From: Mycolicibacter hiberniae
GTDB lineage: Bacteria > Actinomycetota > Actinomycetes > Mycobacteriales > Mycobacteriaceae
Reading direction: 5' to 3'
NCBI RefSeq assembly: GCF_010729485.1
Contig: NZ_AP022609.1
Span: 2,790,001-2,854,000, forward strand
DNA: 64,000 nucleotides
A program made the translations under genes and the position numbers. The notes below the pieces were generated by a model, which was given only the letters and a program-made list of their open reading frames with translations, was not told the DNA's origin and searched no databases. This document shows positions 17,421 through 26,467 of the stretch, piece by piece (positions within the stretch are counted from its first letter, which is position 1; each line of letters starts with the position of its first letter).

Positions 17421-19289
17421 CTACTCGACGGTCACCGATTTGGCCAGGTTGCGCGGTTTGTCCACATCGTAGCCACGGGCCTGCGCCACCCCGGCAGCGA
17501 ACACCTGCAGCGGGATGGTCGACAGCAGCGGCTGGTAAAGCGTTGACACCGCGGGGATCTCGATCAGGTGGTCGGCGTAGGGGCGCACCGTCTCGTCGCC
17601 CTCCTCGGCGATCACGATGGTGATGGCGCCGCGGGCCTGGATCTCACGGATGTTGGAGAGCAGCTTGGAATGCAGCATGGCCGCGTTCTTGGGCGAGGGC
17701 ATCACAATGATCACCGGCAGGTCGTCCTCGATCAGCGCGATCGGACCGTGCTTGAGCTCGCCGGCGGCGAAACCCTCGGCGTGCATATAGGCCAGCTCCT
17801 TGAGCTTGAGCGCGCCTTCGAGGGCCACCGGGTAACCGACGTGGCGACCCAGGAACAGCACCGCGGGCGACCGGGCGAACTGCCGGGCCAGCTCGGCAAC
17901 CGAATCCATGCCGTCCAGCACGTGCGACACCAGCTCGGGCATCGACTCCAGCTGCCGGTACTCGTGCTCGACTTCGTCGGGATACTTGGTGCCCCGGGCC
18001 TGCGCCAGCGCCAGGCCGACCAGGTAGTTCGCGGTGATCTGCGCCAGGAACGTCTTGGTGGAGGCGACACCGATCTCCGGCCCGGCACGTGTGTAGAGCA
18101 CCGCGTCGCACTCGCGCGGGATCTGCGAGCCGTTGGTGTTGCACACCGCGAGCACCTTGGCCTTCTGCTCCTTGGCGTGCCGTACCGCCTCCAAGGTGTC
18201 GGCCGTCTCGCCGGACTGGCTGATCGCCACCACCAGGGTGCTGCGGTCCAGCACCGGATCGCGGTAGCGGAACTCACTGGCCAGTTCGACCTCTACCGGC
18301 AACCGAGTCCAGTGTTCGATCGCGTACTTGGCCAGCAGGCCGGAGTGGTAGGCGGTGCCGCAGGCCACCACGAACACCTTGTCGATCTCGCGCAGCTCCT
18401 GGTCGCTCAAGCGCTGCTCGTCGAGCACGATCCGACCGTCCTCGAAGTGCCCCAGCAGGGTTTCGGCCACCGCGGTGGGCTGCTCGGCGATCTCCTTGAG
18501 CATGAAGTACTCATAGCCGCCCTTCTCGGCGGCCGACAGATCCCAGTCGATGTGGAAGTGGCGGGCGGCGGCAGTGTCGTCGTTGCCGTGGAAGTCGGTG
18601 ATGCGGTAGCCGTCGGCGGTGATGACCACCGCCTGGTCCTGGCCCAGCTCGACCGCGTCCCGGGTGAACGGGATGAACGCCGCCACATCTGAGCCCAGGA
18701 ACATCTCGCCGTCACCGATGCCGACCACCAGCGGGGTGGACCGACGCGCGGCCACGATCGTTCCCGGGTCGTCGGCGTGGGCGAACACCACGGTGAAGTG
18801 GCCCTCAAGGCGGCGCAGCACCGCCAGGGCCGAGGCCACGAAGTCACCGGCGGTCTCGCCCTGCCGGTACTCCCGCGCCAGCAGGTGGACGGTCACCTCG
18901 CTGTCGGTCTCGCTGCCGAACTCGACGCCGGAACGTTCGATCTCGTCGCGCAGCACGGCGAAGTTCTCGATGATGCCGTTGTGCACCACCGCGAACTCCC
19001 CGGCGGTGTCGCAATGCGGGTGAGCGTTCTGGTCGGTGGGCCGGCCGTGGGTGGCCCAGCGGGTGTGGCCCAGACCGGTGCCCCCGGCCAGCAGAGCGGG
19101 ATCGGTGGCAGCCAGTTCGGCTTCCAGATTGGCGAGCCGGCCCGCACGGCGCCGGACGGTCAGCTGCCCCACCCCGTCGACGACGGCGATACCCGCGGAG
19201 TCGTAACCGCGGTACTCCATCCGGCGCAGGGCCTCGACGACGACGTCACGAGCAGACCGCTGCCCGACGTAGCCGACGATTCCGCACAT
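17421..19289 (-). CDS. glmS: Glutamine-fructose-6-phosphate aminotransferase (isomerizing)
   Basis: The 622-residue enzyme makes glucosamine-6-phosphate, the first step toward UDP-GlcNAc for peptidoglycan. The N-terminal glutaminase domain begins MCGIVGYVG, with Cys2 as nucleophile, and has THGRPTDQNAHPH. Two SIS domains follow (about 290-430 with ACGTAYHSG and SQSGETADT, and 460-600 with LGRHVGYPVALEGALKLKE), and the C-terminus ends KSVTVE as in the family. With glmM at 26468 in the same window, two of the UDP-GlcNAc genes are present. No glmS ribozyme was seen in the short 113-bp region upstream of the start, as expected for actinobacteria. Confidence 0.97.
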   Translation of the reverse strand: MCGIVGYVGQRSARDVVVEALRRMEYRGYDSAGIAVVDGVGQLTVRRRAGRLANLEAELAATDPALLAGGTGLGHTRWATHGRPTDQNAHPHCDTAGEFAVVHNGIIENFAVLRDEIERSGVEFGSETDSEVTVHLLAREYRQGETAGDFVASALAVLRRLEGHFTVVFAHADDPGTIVAARRSTPLVVGIGDGEMFLGSDVAAFIPFTRDAVELGQDQAVVITADGYRITDFHGNDDTAAARHFHIDWDLSAAEKGGYEYFMLKEIAEQPTAVAETLLGHFEDGRIVLDEQRLSDQELREIDKVFVVACGTAYHSGLLAKYAIEHWTRLPVEVELASEFRYRDPVLDRSTLVVAISQSGETADTLEAVRHAKEQKAKVLAVCNTNGSQIPRECDAVLYTRAGPEIGVASTKTFLAQITANYLVGLALAQARGTKYPDEVEHEYRQLESMPELVSHVLDGMDSVAELARQFARSPAVLFLGRHVGYPVALEGALKLKELAYMHAEGFAAGELKHGPIALIEDDLPVIIVMPSPKNAAMLHSKLLSNIREIQARGAITIVIAEEGDETVRPYADHLIEIPAVSTLYQPLLSTIPLQVFAAGVAQARGYDVDKPRNLAKSVTVE

Positions 19290-19402
19290 AGCTGTTCAGG
19301 GTAGTGCACGGGCAGCACCCGCCGAGCAATCGCGCTGGTCAGTGCCGTTACTGCGTGCCGAAGCCGTAGCGCCCAGGGGCGATCAGTGCCCGCCGATCGC
19401 TG

Positions 19403-20512
19403 CTACGCGCCGCCGAACAGGTCTGCCCACAGGTCGCCGAAGTCGAAGTCGGTAGCCACGCCGACATCCGGGACAACCTCCGGCGGGGGCCCGGCGAAGT
19501 CCAGTTCGCCGGTGAGCAGCAACGCGAGCGCCTGCCCCAATCCGGCCAGCGCGCCCAAATACCCGACCCCCTGACCCTGACCGAACGCCAGGTCGAGTTC
19601 GAGGGGATCGGTCACCGAGATGGTGATACCCAGCCCGTTGAGGATCGAGCCGCCACCAAAGACGGGCGGAGGAATTTCGGACCCGAGCAAAGCCTCAAAG
19701 TTGCCGCCGACTTCTCCCGGGGACAGCAGCCCGCCGAAGGCGAAGCTCAGTCCGGATATGCCCGCGCCCTCCGGCAGCAGGCCGGCTTCGCTGATCGTCG
19801 GGACCAGGAAGTCCAGGTTGAGCGTGGCGCCGTTGAGCCAGCCGTTGAACATGTTCGCCGGGATATTGATCAGTTCCTGCAGCGCCGCCATGGCGTCCGG
19901 GTCCTCGCCGCCGAGATTGGCGCTGATGGCTTCGATGCTGTTGACCAGCTCCACCAAAGGCGACAGGTACGGCCCCAGGGCGCCGATCAGCAGACCGGAC
20001 AGCGGCGAGGCCAGGACTTGGATGATCTCCGGGATCGGGTCGGGGATCGGCGGAATGAGCCCGGGAGCCAAGGCTTCCCCTTGGTTGGTGAGCAGGCCGT
20101 AGAGCAGGAAGTTGCCGAGGCCGAAGCCGGGATCCCCGATCCCGCCTTCGCCCGAGGGCAGACTGGTGGTGAATTGAGCCAGCGGGTTGAGGAAGCCCTT
20201 CTGGTCGCCGGCAAGGAACGTCAGCGCAGCGCCCAGCTGCTCCAAGTCCAGATTTTCCGGGTCGGCGTTGCTGAGCGCATCACTGAGGGCACTGTTGGCG
20301 TCCTGCAACGCCGTCTGCAGCTCCGAGAGGTTGGTCTGCGCGGCGCTGAAGGCGTCGCTCCACGCACCGGTGAAGTCAAGACCGGCGGTCAGGGCGATAT
20401 CGCCGACGCTGTGGACTTCAGGCAGCGGCGCGACCACCGGGGTGACCGTGATCATGCCGGCGCCGACCACCGCTATTCCGGCGGTCACAAAGGGACGTAA
20501 TACAGGATTCAT
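19403..20512 (-). CDS. GjpA-like outer-membrane-porin-family surface protein
   Basis: The 369-residue exported protein starts with a signal-like segment (MNPVLRPFVTAGIAVVGAG, then VTPVVAPLPEVHSVGD). The mature part is rich in Gly, Leu and Pro with IPANMFNGWLNGATLNLDFL and ISGLSFAFGGLLSPGEVGG, features of the mycobacterial family annotated after the Gordonia porin GjpA. Its C-terminus is acidic and ends in DFDFGDLWADLFGGA. ATG 20512 has GAGGAG seven bases upstream, so I prefer it to the ATG five codons earlier. Porin activity has not been shown for most family members. The gene diverges from the acyl-AMP ligase across a 291-bp AT-richer region. Confidence 0.7.
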   Translation of the reverse strand: MNPVLRPFVTAGIAVVGAGMITVTPVVAPLPEVHSVGDIALTAGLDFTGAWSDAFSAAQTNLSELQTALQDANSALSDALSNADPENLDLEQLGAALTFLAGDQKGFLNPLAQFTTSLPSGEGGIGDPGFGLGNFLLYGLLTNQGEALAPGLIPPIPDPIPEIIQVLASPLSGLLIGALGPYLSPLVELVNSIEAISANLGGEDPDAMAALQELINIPANMFNGWLNGATLNLDFLVPTISEAGLLPEGAGISGLSFAFGGLLSPGEVGGNFEALLGSEIPPPVFGGGSILNGLGITISVTDPLELDLAFGQGQGVGYLGALAGLGQALALLLTGELDFAGPPPEVVPDVGVATDFDFGDLWADLFGGA

Positions 20513-20803
20513 GTGAGTACTCCTCACTATCGAAGTGGCCTGCCGTCGAAACGCAACTGAGTATGGCGCCCACGTTAGTTATATTTTTACTGTGACACAA
20601 GACACAATCTCGCGCATTTTCCTGGCAACTTGCTGTCAGCATGACCACAGTTGTGCTAACAGCCGTTGCGTATTCGGTCCTGACCGCCGGCCCGTTGCGG
20701 CCAACCCGGCTCTGCGGCGGCGGTGCAGCGGTTATGTTGAGCATCCGCGCCAGCCACCATCCGCGGCGCAGGTCGGCCAGGAACCGAAGGGTTAGGGGAC
20801 GAC
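20513..20803. promoter_or_regulatory. Divergent intergenic region with a CRP-like site
   Basis: This 291-bp region separates the divergent GjpA-like and acyl-AMP-ligase genes and is unusually AT-rich for the window around 20575-20610. TGTGA at 20591-20595 and ACACA at 20602-20606, six bases apart, match the mycobacterial Crp/Cmr pattern TGTGA-N6-TCACA in nine of ten positions. Reading leftward, TATAAC (reverse of 20578-20583) could be a -10 box for the GjpA-like gene. Both assignments are inference. Confidence 0.35.
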
Positions 20804-22627
20804 ATGCCACAGCACCCTCCGACCACCGCAGGCACTCTGGTGGAACTGCTACGCCGGCAGGCAGACCGCTACCGGGACAAGGTCGCGTTCGTGTTCGACC
20901 CGGACGGCACAGCCGAACACGGCGCGCTCACGTACGCCGAACTCGACCGCAGCGCACGGGCGATCGCGGTGAGTCTGCAACAGCAGGGCGCGGCGGGGCG
21001 TCGTGTGCTGGTCGTCTGCCGGCCGGGTCTGGACAGCGTCGCGGCCTATTTCGGCTGCCTGTATGCGGGCGCGGTTGCGGTGCCGGTGCAGGATCGGCTC
21101 GGGCGGTTGGCCTTGATCGCTCCCGATGCGCGGGCCGGTTTCGCCCTGGCGGACTCCGCGACGCGCGACAAACTCAGGGCGAAGGTCGACGGCATGACCA
21201 AGCGGCCGCCGCTGTGGCTGGCCCCCGACGACCCCGGCGCGGACCCGGACAGCTGGGAACCGCCCGACGTCGACGGCAATACCACCGCCACACTGCAATA
21301 CACCTCGGGTTCCACCAGGGCGCCCAAGGGAGTCGTCCTGACCCACGGCAACCTGCTGGCGAACCTGGTTGCGATCCATGAGGCGTGGGACGGCGACGAC
21401 CAGAAGATCGCGGTGTGCTGGCTGCCGCAACACCACGACATGGGCTTGATCGGCGGCATCCTGCAGAGCGTGTTCGTCGGCGGCACGACGGTGCTGATGT
21501 CGCCGGCGGGCTTCATCACCCGCCCGATTCGCTGGCTGGAAGCCATGTCCCGGTACCGCGCCACCACCGCCACCGCACCCAACTTCGCCTACCAGCTCTG
21601 CGTCGAGCGCAGCTCCGCGCAGGAGCGCGCGGCGCTGGACCTGTCGCAGTGGTCGACGGCGATGAACGGCGCCGAACCGGTACAGGTCGCCACCCTGCGT
21701 GCCTTCGCCGAGGCTTTCGCCCCGGCCGGTTTCCGGCCGGAGGCGTTCCTGCCGGTGTACGGCCTGGCCGAGGCAACCCTGCTCGTCTCGGGCGGATCGG
21801 ACGCCGCCGCACCGGTCGTGCGCCACGTCGACCGCACCGCACTGGGCGAAGACCGGGTCGTCGAGATCACCGCCGACGCCGATCCCCGCGCCGTGGCACT
21901 GGTCGGCTGCGGACGCCCCCGGGGCGGTCAGCAGATCGTCATCGCCGACCCCGAGACGCGACGGCGCCGCGGCCCCGATGAGGTCGGCGAGATCTGGATC
22001 TCCGGGCCATGCGTCGCCCAGGGCTATCGCGGCAAGCCCGAGGACACCGAGCAGACGTTCGGGGCCTACCTGGCCGACACCCGGGAGGGCCCCTACCTGC
22101 GCACCGGGGACCTCGGCTTTCTGCGAGCCGGGGAGGTGTTCGTCACCGGACGCTGCGCAGACCTGATCGTCTTCCGCGGCAACAACTATTACCCCAACGA
22201 CATCGAGAAGACGGTGCAGGGCAGCCACCCGGCGTTGTTGTCCGGCCGGGGCGCAGCCTTTGCCGCCGGCACCGGGCCGGATGCCGACGAGCAACTGGTG
22301 CTGATCCAGGAGGTCGAGCCAGCCGGTGCGGCCGCGTACGCCGCCATGTTGGACGCGATCGAGGCAGCCGTTGTGCGCCACCACGCAATCGCCCCCCACG
22401 AGGTGGTCCTGGTCGGTCCCGGTTCCATCCCGACCACGTCGAGCGGCAAGATCCAGCGCCAGGCCGCCCGGCAGCGGTACCTCGACGGCGGTTTCGCCGC
22501 GGTGGCGCAACGGCGGGCGGCGCCGGGTAGGCGCACCGGTCCCGCCGATCCCGCGGCGGCCGCCCGGACCGCCGCCGCGGCGCAGCAGGCGGTGGCACTG
22601 CAGTACTGGAGGGCACGACCGGACTGA
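20804..22627 (+). CDS. Fatty acyl-AMP ligase (FadD/FAAL family)
   Basis: The 607-residue adenylate-forming enzyme has the phosphate-binding loop YTSGSTRAPKGVVLTH, WLPQHHDMGL, the FAAL-typical NGAEPV and PVYGLAEATLLVS, the hinge TGDLGFLRAGEVFVTGR and a C-terminal lysine region TSSGKIQRQAAR. FAALs make acyl-adenylates and pass the acyl chain to an acyl carrier domain rather than to CoA. The motif set favours FAAL over acyl-CoA ligase, but no polyketide synthase or carrier protein is nearby. The C-terminus has an Ala-rich tail. A hydrolase-fold gene follows after 40 bp and an F420-type oxidoreductase after that. Confidence 0.87.
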   Translation: MPQHPPTTAGTLVELLRRQADRYRDKVAFVFDPDGTAEHGALTYAELDRSARAIAVSLQQQGAAGRRVLVVCRPGLDSVAAYFGCLYAGAVAVPVQDRLGRLALIAPDARAGFALADSATRDKLRAKVDGMTKRPPLWLAPDDPGADPDSWEPPDVDGNTTATLQYTSGSTRAPKGVVLTHGNLLANLVAIHEAWDGDDQKIAVCWLPQHHDMGLIGGILQSVFVGGTTVLMSPAGFITRPIRWLEAMSRYRATTATAPNFAYQLCVERSSAQERAALDLSQWSTAMNGAEPVQVATLRAFAEAFAPAGFRPEAFLPVYGLAEATLLVSGGSDAAAPVVRHVDRTALGEDRVVEITADADPRAVALVGCGRPRGGQQIVIADPETRRRRGPDEVGEIWISGPCVAQGYRGKPEDTEQTFGAYLADTREGPYLRTGDLGFLRAGEVFVTGRCADLIVFRGNNYYPNDIEKTVQGSHPALLSGRGAAFAAGTGPDADEQLVLIQEVEPAGAAAYAAMLDAIEAAVVRHHAIAPHEVVLVGPGSIPTTSSGKIQRQAARQRYLDGGFAAVAQRRAAPGRRTGPADPAAAARTAAAAQQAVALQYWRARPD

Positions 22628-22667
22628 CCCCGCAACGCCGGTGGCGCCGGTGCGTTACCGTCATCGG

Positions 22668-23507
22668 ATGGCCAGCACCAAGCGTCTTTACGCCGCGTTG
22701 ACCCGCCCCGGCCCGCATCGCGTCCTGCGCGGGGACCTGGCTTATGCCGGCCTGGCCGGGGTGGTGTACACCCCCGCGTCCGGGTACCGGCTGCCCGCCG
22801 TGGCATTCGGGCACGACTGGCTGACCGGGGCCGATCGCTACGCCGGACTGCTGGAGCACCTGGCCTCATGGGGTGTTGTGGCGGTGGCGCCGGCCACCGA
22901 ACGAGGGCTGGCGCCGTCGGTGCTGACCCTGGCCGCCGACCTGGGCCGCGCCCTGGAGATCGCCATCGACATCCGGCTGGGGCCGGGGCGTATCAGCGTC
23001 GACCCCGGCCGGCTCGGGGTAGCCGGTCACGGCTTCGGCGGTTCGGCCGCGGTGTTCGCCGCGGCAGCACTGCCGATCACGCCCAAGGCCGTGGCGGCGA
23101 TCTTCCCGACCGTCACCACACCGCCCGCCGAGCTGGCGGCGGCCGCACTCGATGTACCCGGCGTGGTGTTCAGTAGCGCCGGTGACCCCAAAGCATTGCG
23201 TTCCAACGCGATCGAGCTGGCCCACGCTTGGGGGCCCGCGACGCTGCGGGTGATCGACAAGGTGTCGCCCGCCGGACTGCCGCAGGGCCGCCGTCTCACC
23301 GGGTTCTTCGGCCTGCCGACGTCGGACCGGCGCACCCAGCGGCGGGTGCGCGCCCTGCTGACCGGATACCTCATGGCACAACTGGTGGGCGACAAAGCGT
23401 TCCGGGCCTTCGCCGACCCGCAGGCAGCCCTGCCGCGAACCCAGGCACCGGGTCCCCTGCCGGAGCCGCTGCCGCCGGAGGAGAAGCTCGCCGCACTGTT
23501 CGGGTAG
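22668..23507 (+). CDS. Alpha/beta-hydrolase-fold protein without a nucleophilic serine
   Basis: The 279-residue protein resembles dienelactone-hydrolase and cutinase-like alpha/beta hydrolases (VAFGHDWLTGADRYAG, SWGVVAVAPATERG, GVVFSSAGDPKALR). The nucleophile elbow reads AGHGFGG: position 122, where Ser should be, is Gly. The protein may be a non-catalytic relative with a binding role, or use another residue. I recall similar mycobacterial proteins with the same elbow, which argues against a random mutation here. The start ATG 22668 begins MASTKRLYAALTRPGPHRVL. It lies 40 bp behind the FAAL gene and is probably co-transcribed with it. Confidence 0.75.
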   Translation: MASTKRLYAALTRPGPHRVLRGDLAYAGLAGVVYTPASGYRLPAVAFGHDWLTGADRYAGLLEHLASWGVVAVAPATERGLAPSVLTLAADLGRALEIAIDIRLGPGRISVDPGRLGVAGHGFGGSAAVFAAAALPITPKAVAAIFPTVTTPPAELAAAALDVPGVVFSSAGDPKALRSNAIELAHAWGPATLRVIDKVSPAGLPQGRRLTGFFGLPTSDRRTQRRVRALLTGYLMAQLVGDKAFRAFADPQAALPRTQAPGPLPEPLPPEEKLAALFG

Positions 23508-23643
23508 CCGCGGTCCGCGGTGCCCGTTCTCCCCCGTCGCGATGGTGGACTACCTCGTGATGCGCCCTATTTTTTCCCTGAGTAGCCGCTGCTGCCGGCC
23601 CCCGAGGCGCTGGGCCGTCAGCAAAGACTGGTATGTGTGAGTG

Positions 23644-24687
23644 ATGCGCATCGGTACACAGCTGAGCTACGCGGGCGGATTCAAGGAAGCCGTCGAGCAG
23701 GTCCTCGAGCTGGAGAAGATCGGGATAGACGTGGTCGCGGTCGCCGAGGCCTACTCGTTCGACGCCATCAGCCAGCTGGGGTACCTGGCCGCCAAGACCT
23801 CGCGGGTCGAGCTGCTCACCGGGGTCCTGCCCATCTACACCCGGACGCCCGCATTGCTGGCCATGACGGCGGCCGGCCTGGACTACGTGTCGGATGGCCG
23901 CTTCACCCTGGGCCTGGGTACGTCGGGCCCGCAGGTGGTGGAGGGTTTCCACGGCGTTGCCTTCGACGCTCCGCTGGGACGCACCCGCGAGGTCGTGGAG
24001 ATCTGCCGGGCGGTCTGGCGCCGGGAACGACTCAACTATGCGGGCAAGCACTACCAACTGCCCCTTCCACCCGAACGCGGAACCGGTCTGGGCAAGGCTT
24101 TGCGGTTGATCAACCATCCGGTTCGGGAGCGCATTCCGATCTCGATTGCCGCCCTGGGCCCCAAGAACGTTGAGCTGACCGCCGAGATCGCCGAGGGGTG
24201 GCAACCCGTTTTCTTCTATCCGGAACGGGCGCAGGACATCTGGGGCGACTCGCTCAAGGCCGGTGCGGCCAGGCGTGATCCTGCGATGGCGCCCCTGGAC
24301 GTTATCGTCGGGGCGACGTTGGCCATCGGCGACGACGTGGAAGACCGGCTGGCCTGGGCCAAGCCTCAGCTGGCGCTGTACATCGGCGGGATGGGCGCCA
24401 AAGGCCGGAACTTTTACCACAACCTGGCCACCCGTTACGGGTTCGGCGAGGTCGCCGATCGCATTCAAGAGCTCTACCTGGCCGGGCGCAAGACCGAGGC
24501 GATCAATGCCGTGCCCGACGAGCTGGTCCGCAACACCTCGTTGGTCGGGCCCCGCGGTCTGGTGGCCGAACGACTTGCCGCCTACGCCGAGGCCGGCGTG
24601 ACAACGCTGCTGGTGGCCCCACTGGCAACCGGGCCGGACGAGGCGCTGCGCTACGTCGCAGAACTGCGCGACCTGCTTCCGTCGTGA
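23644..24687 (+). CDS. LLM-class F420-dependent oxidoreductase (Rv3520c-like)
   Basis: The 347-residue luciferase-like protein begins MRIGTQLSYAGGFKEAV and carries GVLPIYTRTPALLAMTA, LGLGTSGPQVVEGFHG and IAALGPKNVELTAEIAEGW, typical of the F420-binding TIM barrels in mycobacteria that include Rv3520c. It probably uses reduced or oxidised F420 for hydride transfer; the substrate is unknown. A GTG directly before the ATG could be used instead and would add one residue. The 136 bp between it and the hydrolase-fold gene contain a short CCGCG-GTC-CGCGG inverted repeat but no clear promoter. Confidence 0.88.
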   Translation: MRIGTQLSYAGGFKEAVEQVLELEKIGIDVVAVAEAYSFDAISQLGYLAAKTSRVELLTGVLPIYTRTPALLAMTAAGLDYVSDGRFTLGLGTSGPQVVEGFHGVAFDAPLGRTREVVEICRAVWRRERLNYAGKHYQLPLPPERGTGLGKALRLINHPVRERIPISIAALGPKNVELTAEIAEGWQPVFFYPERAQDIWGDSLKAGAARRDPAMAPLDVIVGATLAIGDDVEDRLAWAKPQLALYIGGMGAKGRNFYHNLATRYGFGEVADRIQELYLAGRKTEAINAVPDELVRNTSLVGPRGLVAERLAAYAEAGVTTLLVAPLATGPDEALRYVAELRDLLPS

Positions 24688-24745
24688 TCCAGCGCGGCCC
24701 GGCCGCGCGATCTTGCCCGCAATGACCCGCGGGTGTGCGGCACCC

Positions 24746-26113
24746 TCACCCGCCCGCGTGCGGCAACTCCTGGGCCGCGATGTCACACGGCGTCTGAGGT
24801 GCGACGTCTGAGGCCGCCAGGGGCTGCTCGGCATCGGTGCCGGCGCTCGGCGCTTCCGGTTCCCGATTGCCGCCCGACGGGGCCGCCTCCCCCGCGGCAT
24901 CACCGAGTGGCGCGTTGCCCGGTCGGTCCTGCGGATCGTCTCGGTCAGCGGGCGACTCGGCGGGATCTGACTCCGGCTCGGCATCGGCGGCTTCGTCAGG
25001 GTCTGGGGACCCCTCGGAGTCGGCGACGCCGGCGGGCTCGGAGTGTTCGGCTTCGGCTCGGGGCCGGTCCTCGAAAGGATCGCGGAACGGCTCATCGGCA
25101 CCGAACGTATCGGCGGTCCCCGGAATCAGCCCGCCCAGTCCGGGCAATCCGGGCAGGCCGCCCAGCCCGCCGCCGGTCCCACTGGGCGGGCCGGCCGACT
25201 GCCAGCCCCAGTCACCCGGGACGGCCCGCGTCCCGGGCGGCTCGAACGCGCCGGGAGTGCCCGGCGCACCGCCGTCGAACGGTGGCCCCGGATGCGGCGG
25301 CTGCGGGGCCGCCGGGCGCAGCGGCTGCGCCGGATCGTCTGACGCCGCGACCACAGCCGCTGCCGGCCGGCCACCATCGTCTGCAACCGGCACAGTCTCC
25401 GGGCCCTCGGGCCGCGGGATCGGCCCGAGGTCTGCCGGAACTGCGAACCACACCGCCGGCCCGGCGCCGGCTGCGGCGATCGCGGTGCGGTATGCCTCGG
25501 CAATGCCGTCCTGGGCAGCCCGGACTGCTGCGACCCAATCGCCGCGAACATCGTTGTCCACGTATGCAAGCACCTGCTTTTCCACGATGTCGACGGCCCG
25601 TTCGTCCGCGGTGCCGGCGTTCACCGCGCACGCCGCCGACAGCCAAGCCGGCCGTTGCGCGCCCACCCGCTCATCGACTCCCAGCACGGCCGCGACCTTG
25701 ACATCGACCAACCGCCACAGCTCGTCGCGCAGGACACCGAGCCCGGTGGCCGCGGCGCGCAGCCGGTCGGTGAGCGCAGCAGCGGTGTCGCAGTGCCGGC
25801 GCAGGAACTCCGCGGCGGCGTCGGCGCCGGGGCCACGCCAGGCGTCCTGAAGCGCGGCAAGGTGGCGGCGCTGGGTGTGCAGTGCATCGTCGGCGGCGTC
25901 GGCCAGGGCGCGCAACTCGGTGCAGTCGGAGTCGAGCGCCCGCAGGTCCAGACCGGCTTCACTGTCGTAGCGGTCGGCGAGCTGGCCGTCATAGCCGGTG
26001 AGTTCAGCATCGCGGTAGCCCCGCCGGTGGCACGCCGAGACGTAGGCCTGGGTGACTGCGACCGCCTCGCGTCCCTGTGCCAGCCGTGCGGGCACGTCGA
26101 ATCGTGCTGCCAC
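24746..26113 (-). CDS. WXG100-like protein with long proline/acidic-rich tail (Rv3439c-like)
   Basis: The 455-residue protein has an alpha-helical N-terminal domain (about 1-200) containing a WRG motif in LQDAWRGPGADAAAEF, like the WXG turn of ESX substrates. Next come a Pro-rich segment with PGLPGLGGLIPG and an acidic Asp/Glu/Ala-rich end (EDRPRAEAEH, DPDEAADAEPESDP), probably disordered. Position and layout match M. tuberculosis Rv3439c. The GTG start at 26113 is 1 bp past the stop of the 100-residue partner. I infer that the pair may be an ESX-4-linked substrate pair because of the neighbouring ESX-4 locus; this is unproven. Confidence 0.75.
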   Translation of the reverse strand: MAARFDVPARLAQGREAVAVTQAYVSACHRRGYRDAELTGYDGQLADRYDSEAGLDLRALDSDCTELRALADAADDALHTQRRHLAALQDAWRGPGADAAAEFLRRHCDTAAALTDRLRAAATGLGVLRDELWRLVDVKVAAVLGVDERVGAQRPAWLSAACAVNAGTADERAVDIVEKQVLAYVDNDVRGDWVAAVRAAQDGIAEAYRTAIAAAGAGPAVWFAVPADLGPIPRPEGPETVPVADDGGRPAAAVVAASDDPAQPLRPAAPQPPHPGPPFDGGAPGTPGAFEPPGTRAVPGDWGWQSAGPPSGTGGGLGGLPGLPGLGGLIPGTADTFGADEPFRDPFEDRPRAEAEHSEPAGVADSEGSPDPDEAADAEPESDPAESPADRDDPQDRPGNAPLGDAAGEAAPSGGNREPEAPSAGTDAEQPLAASDVAPQTPCDIAAQELPHAGG

Positions 26114-26114
26114 G

Positions 26115-26417
26115 TCAGCCGACTCGCTCCGCCGCCAGCACCTCCACCTGCCGGTAGCGCGCCGACGCGGCCCGCAGCGCCGCGGCGATCTCGGTGGCGG
26201 CCCGTGACCAGCGGATCAGCTCCGGAACCCAGCCGTGCAGGGCGCGGCGCAGCTCCTCCCCCGCCCCGAAACAGTCGCGGCCCGCCGTGGCGCCGCCGAA
26301 GGTCAATCCGCCCAGCCGGATTCGCGTGGCGGTGTCCATGGCCGCCGCGGTCGTGTCGAAGTGGTCGGCCACCGAACACAACGCGGCGGCATCGAGGTAG
26401 AGCTTCAGTTGTCCCAT
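26115..26417 (-). CDS. Small helical WXG100-like protein (Rv3440c-like)
   Basis: The 100-residue protein, starting MGQLKLYLDAAALCSVADHF, is predicted mainly helical with a central Gly turn (LGGLTFGGATAG) in place of WXG, giving the size and helix-turn-helix layout of ESX substrates. It corresponds in place and length to Rv3440c. ATG 26417 is preferred, since longer versions add Arg/Gly-rich residues read from the glmM-side spacer. It is followed after 1 bp by the large partner at 26113. Confidence 0.72.
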   Translation of the reverse strand: MGQLKLYLDAAALCSVADHFDTTAAAMDTATRIRLGGLTFGGATAGRDCFGAGEELRRALHGWVPELIRWSRAATEIAAALRAASARYRQVEVLAAERVG

Positions 26418-26467
26418 ACGGGTAGGACGCCGCCACGGCGAGCGGGGTTCCCGCCGATTCGCCCGAG

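Noticed and set aside
19290..19402. Possible glmS ribozyme or riboswitch before glmS
   Set aside because: The 113-bp region is short and shows no ribozyme core; the glmS ribozyme is not expected in actinobacteria.
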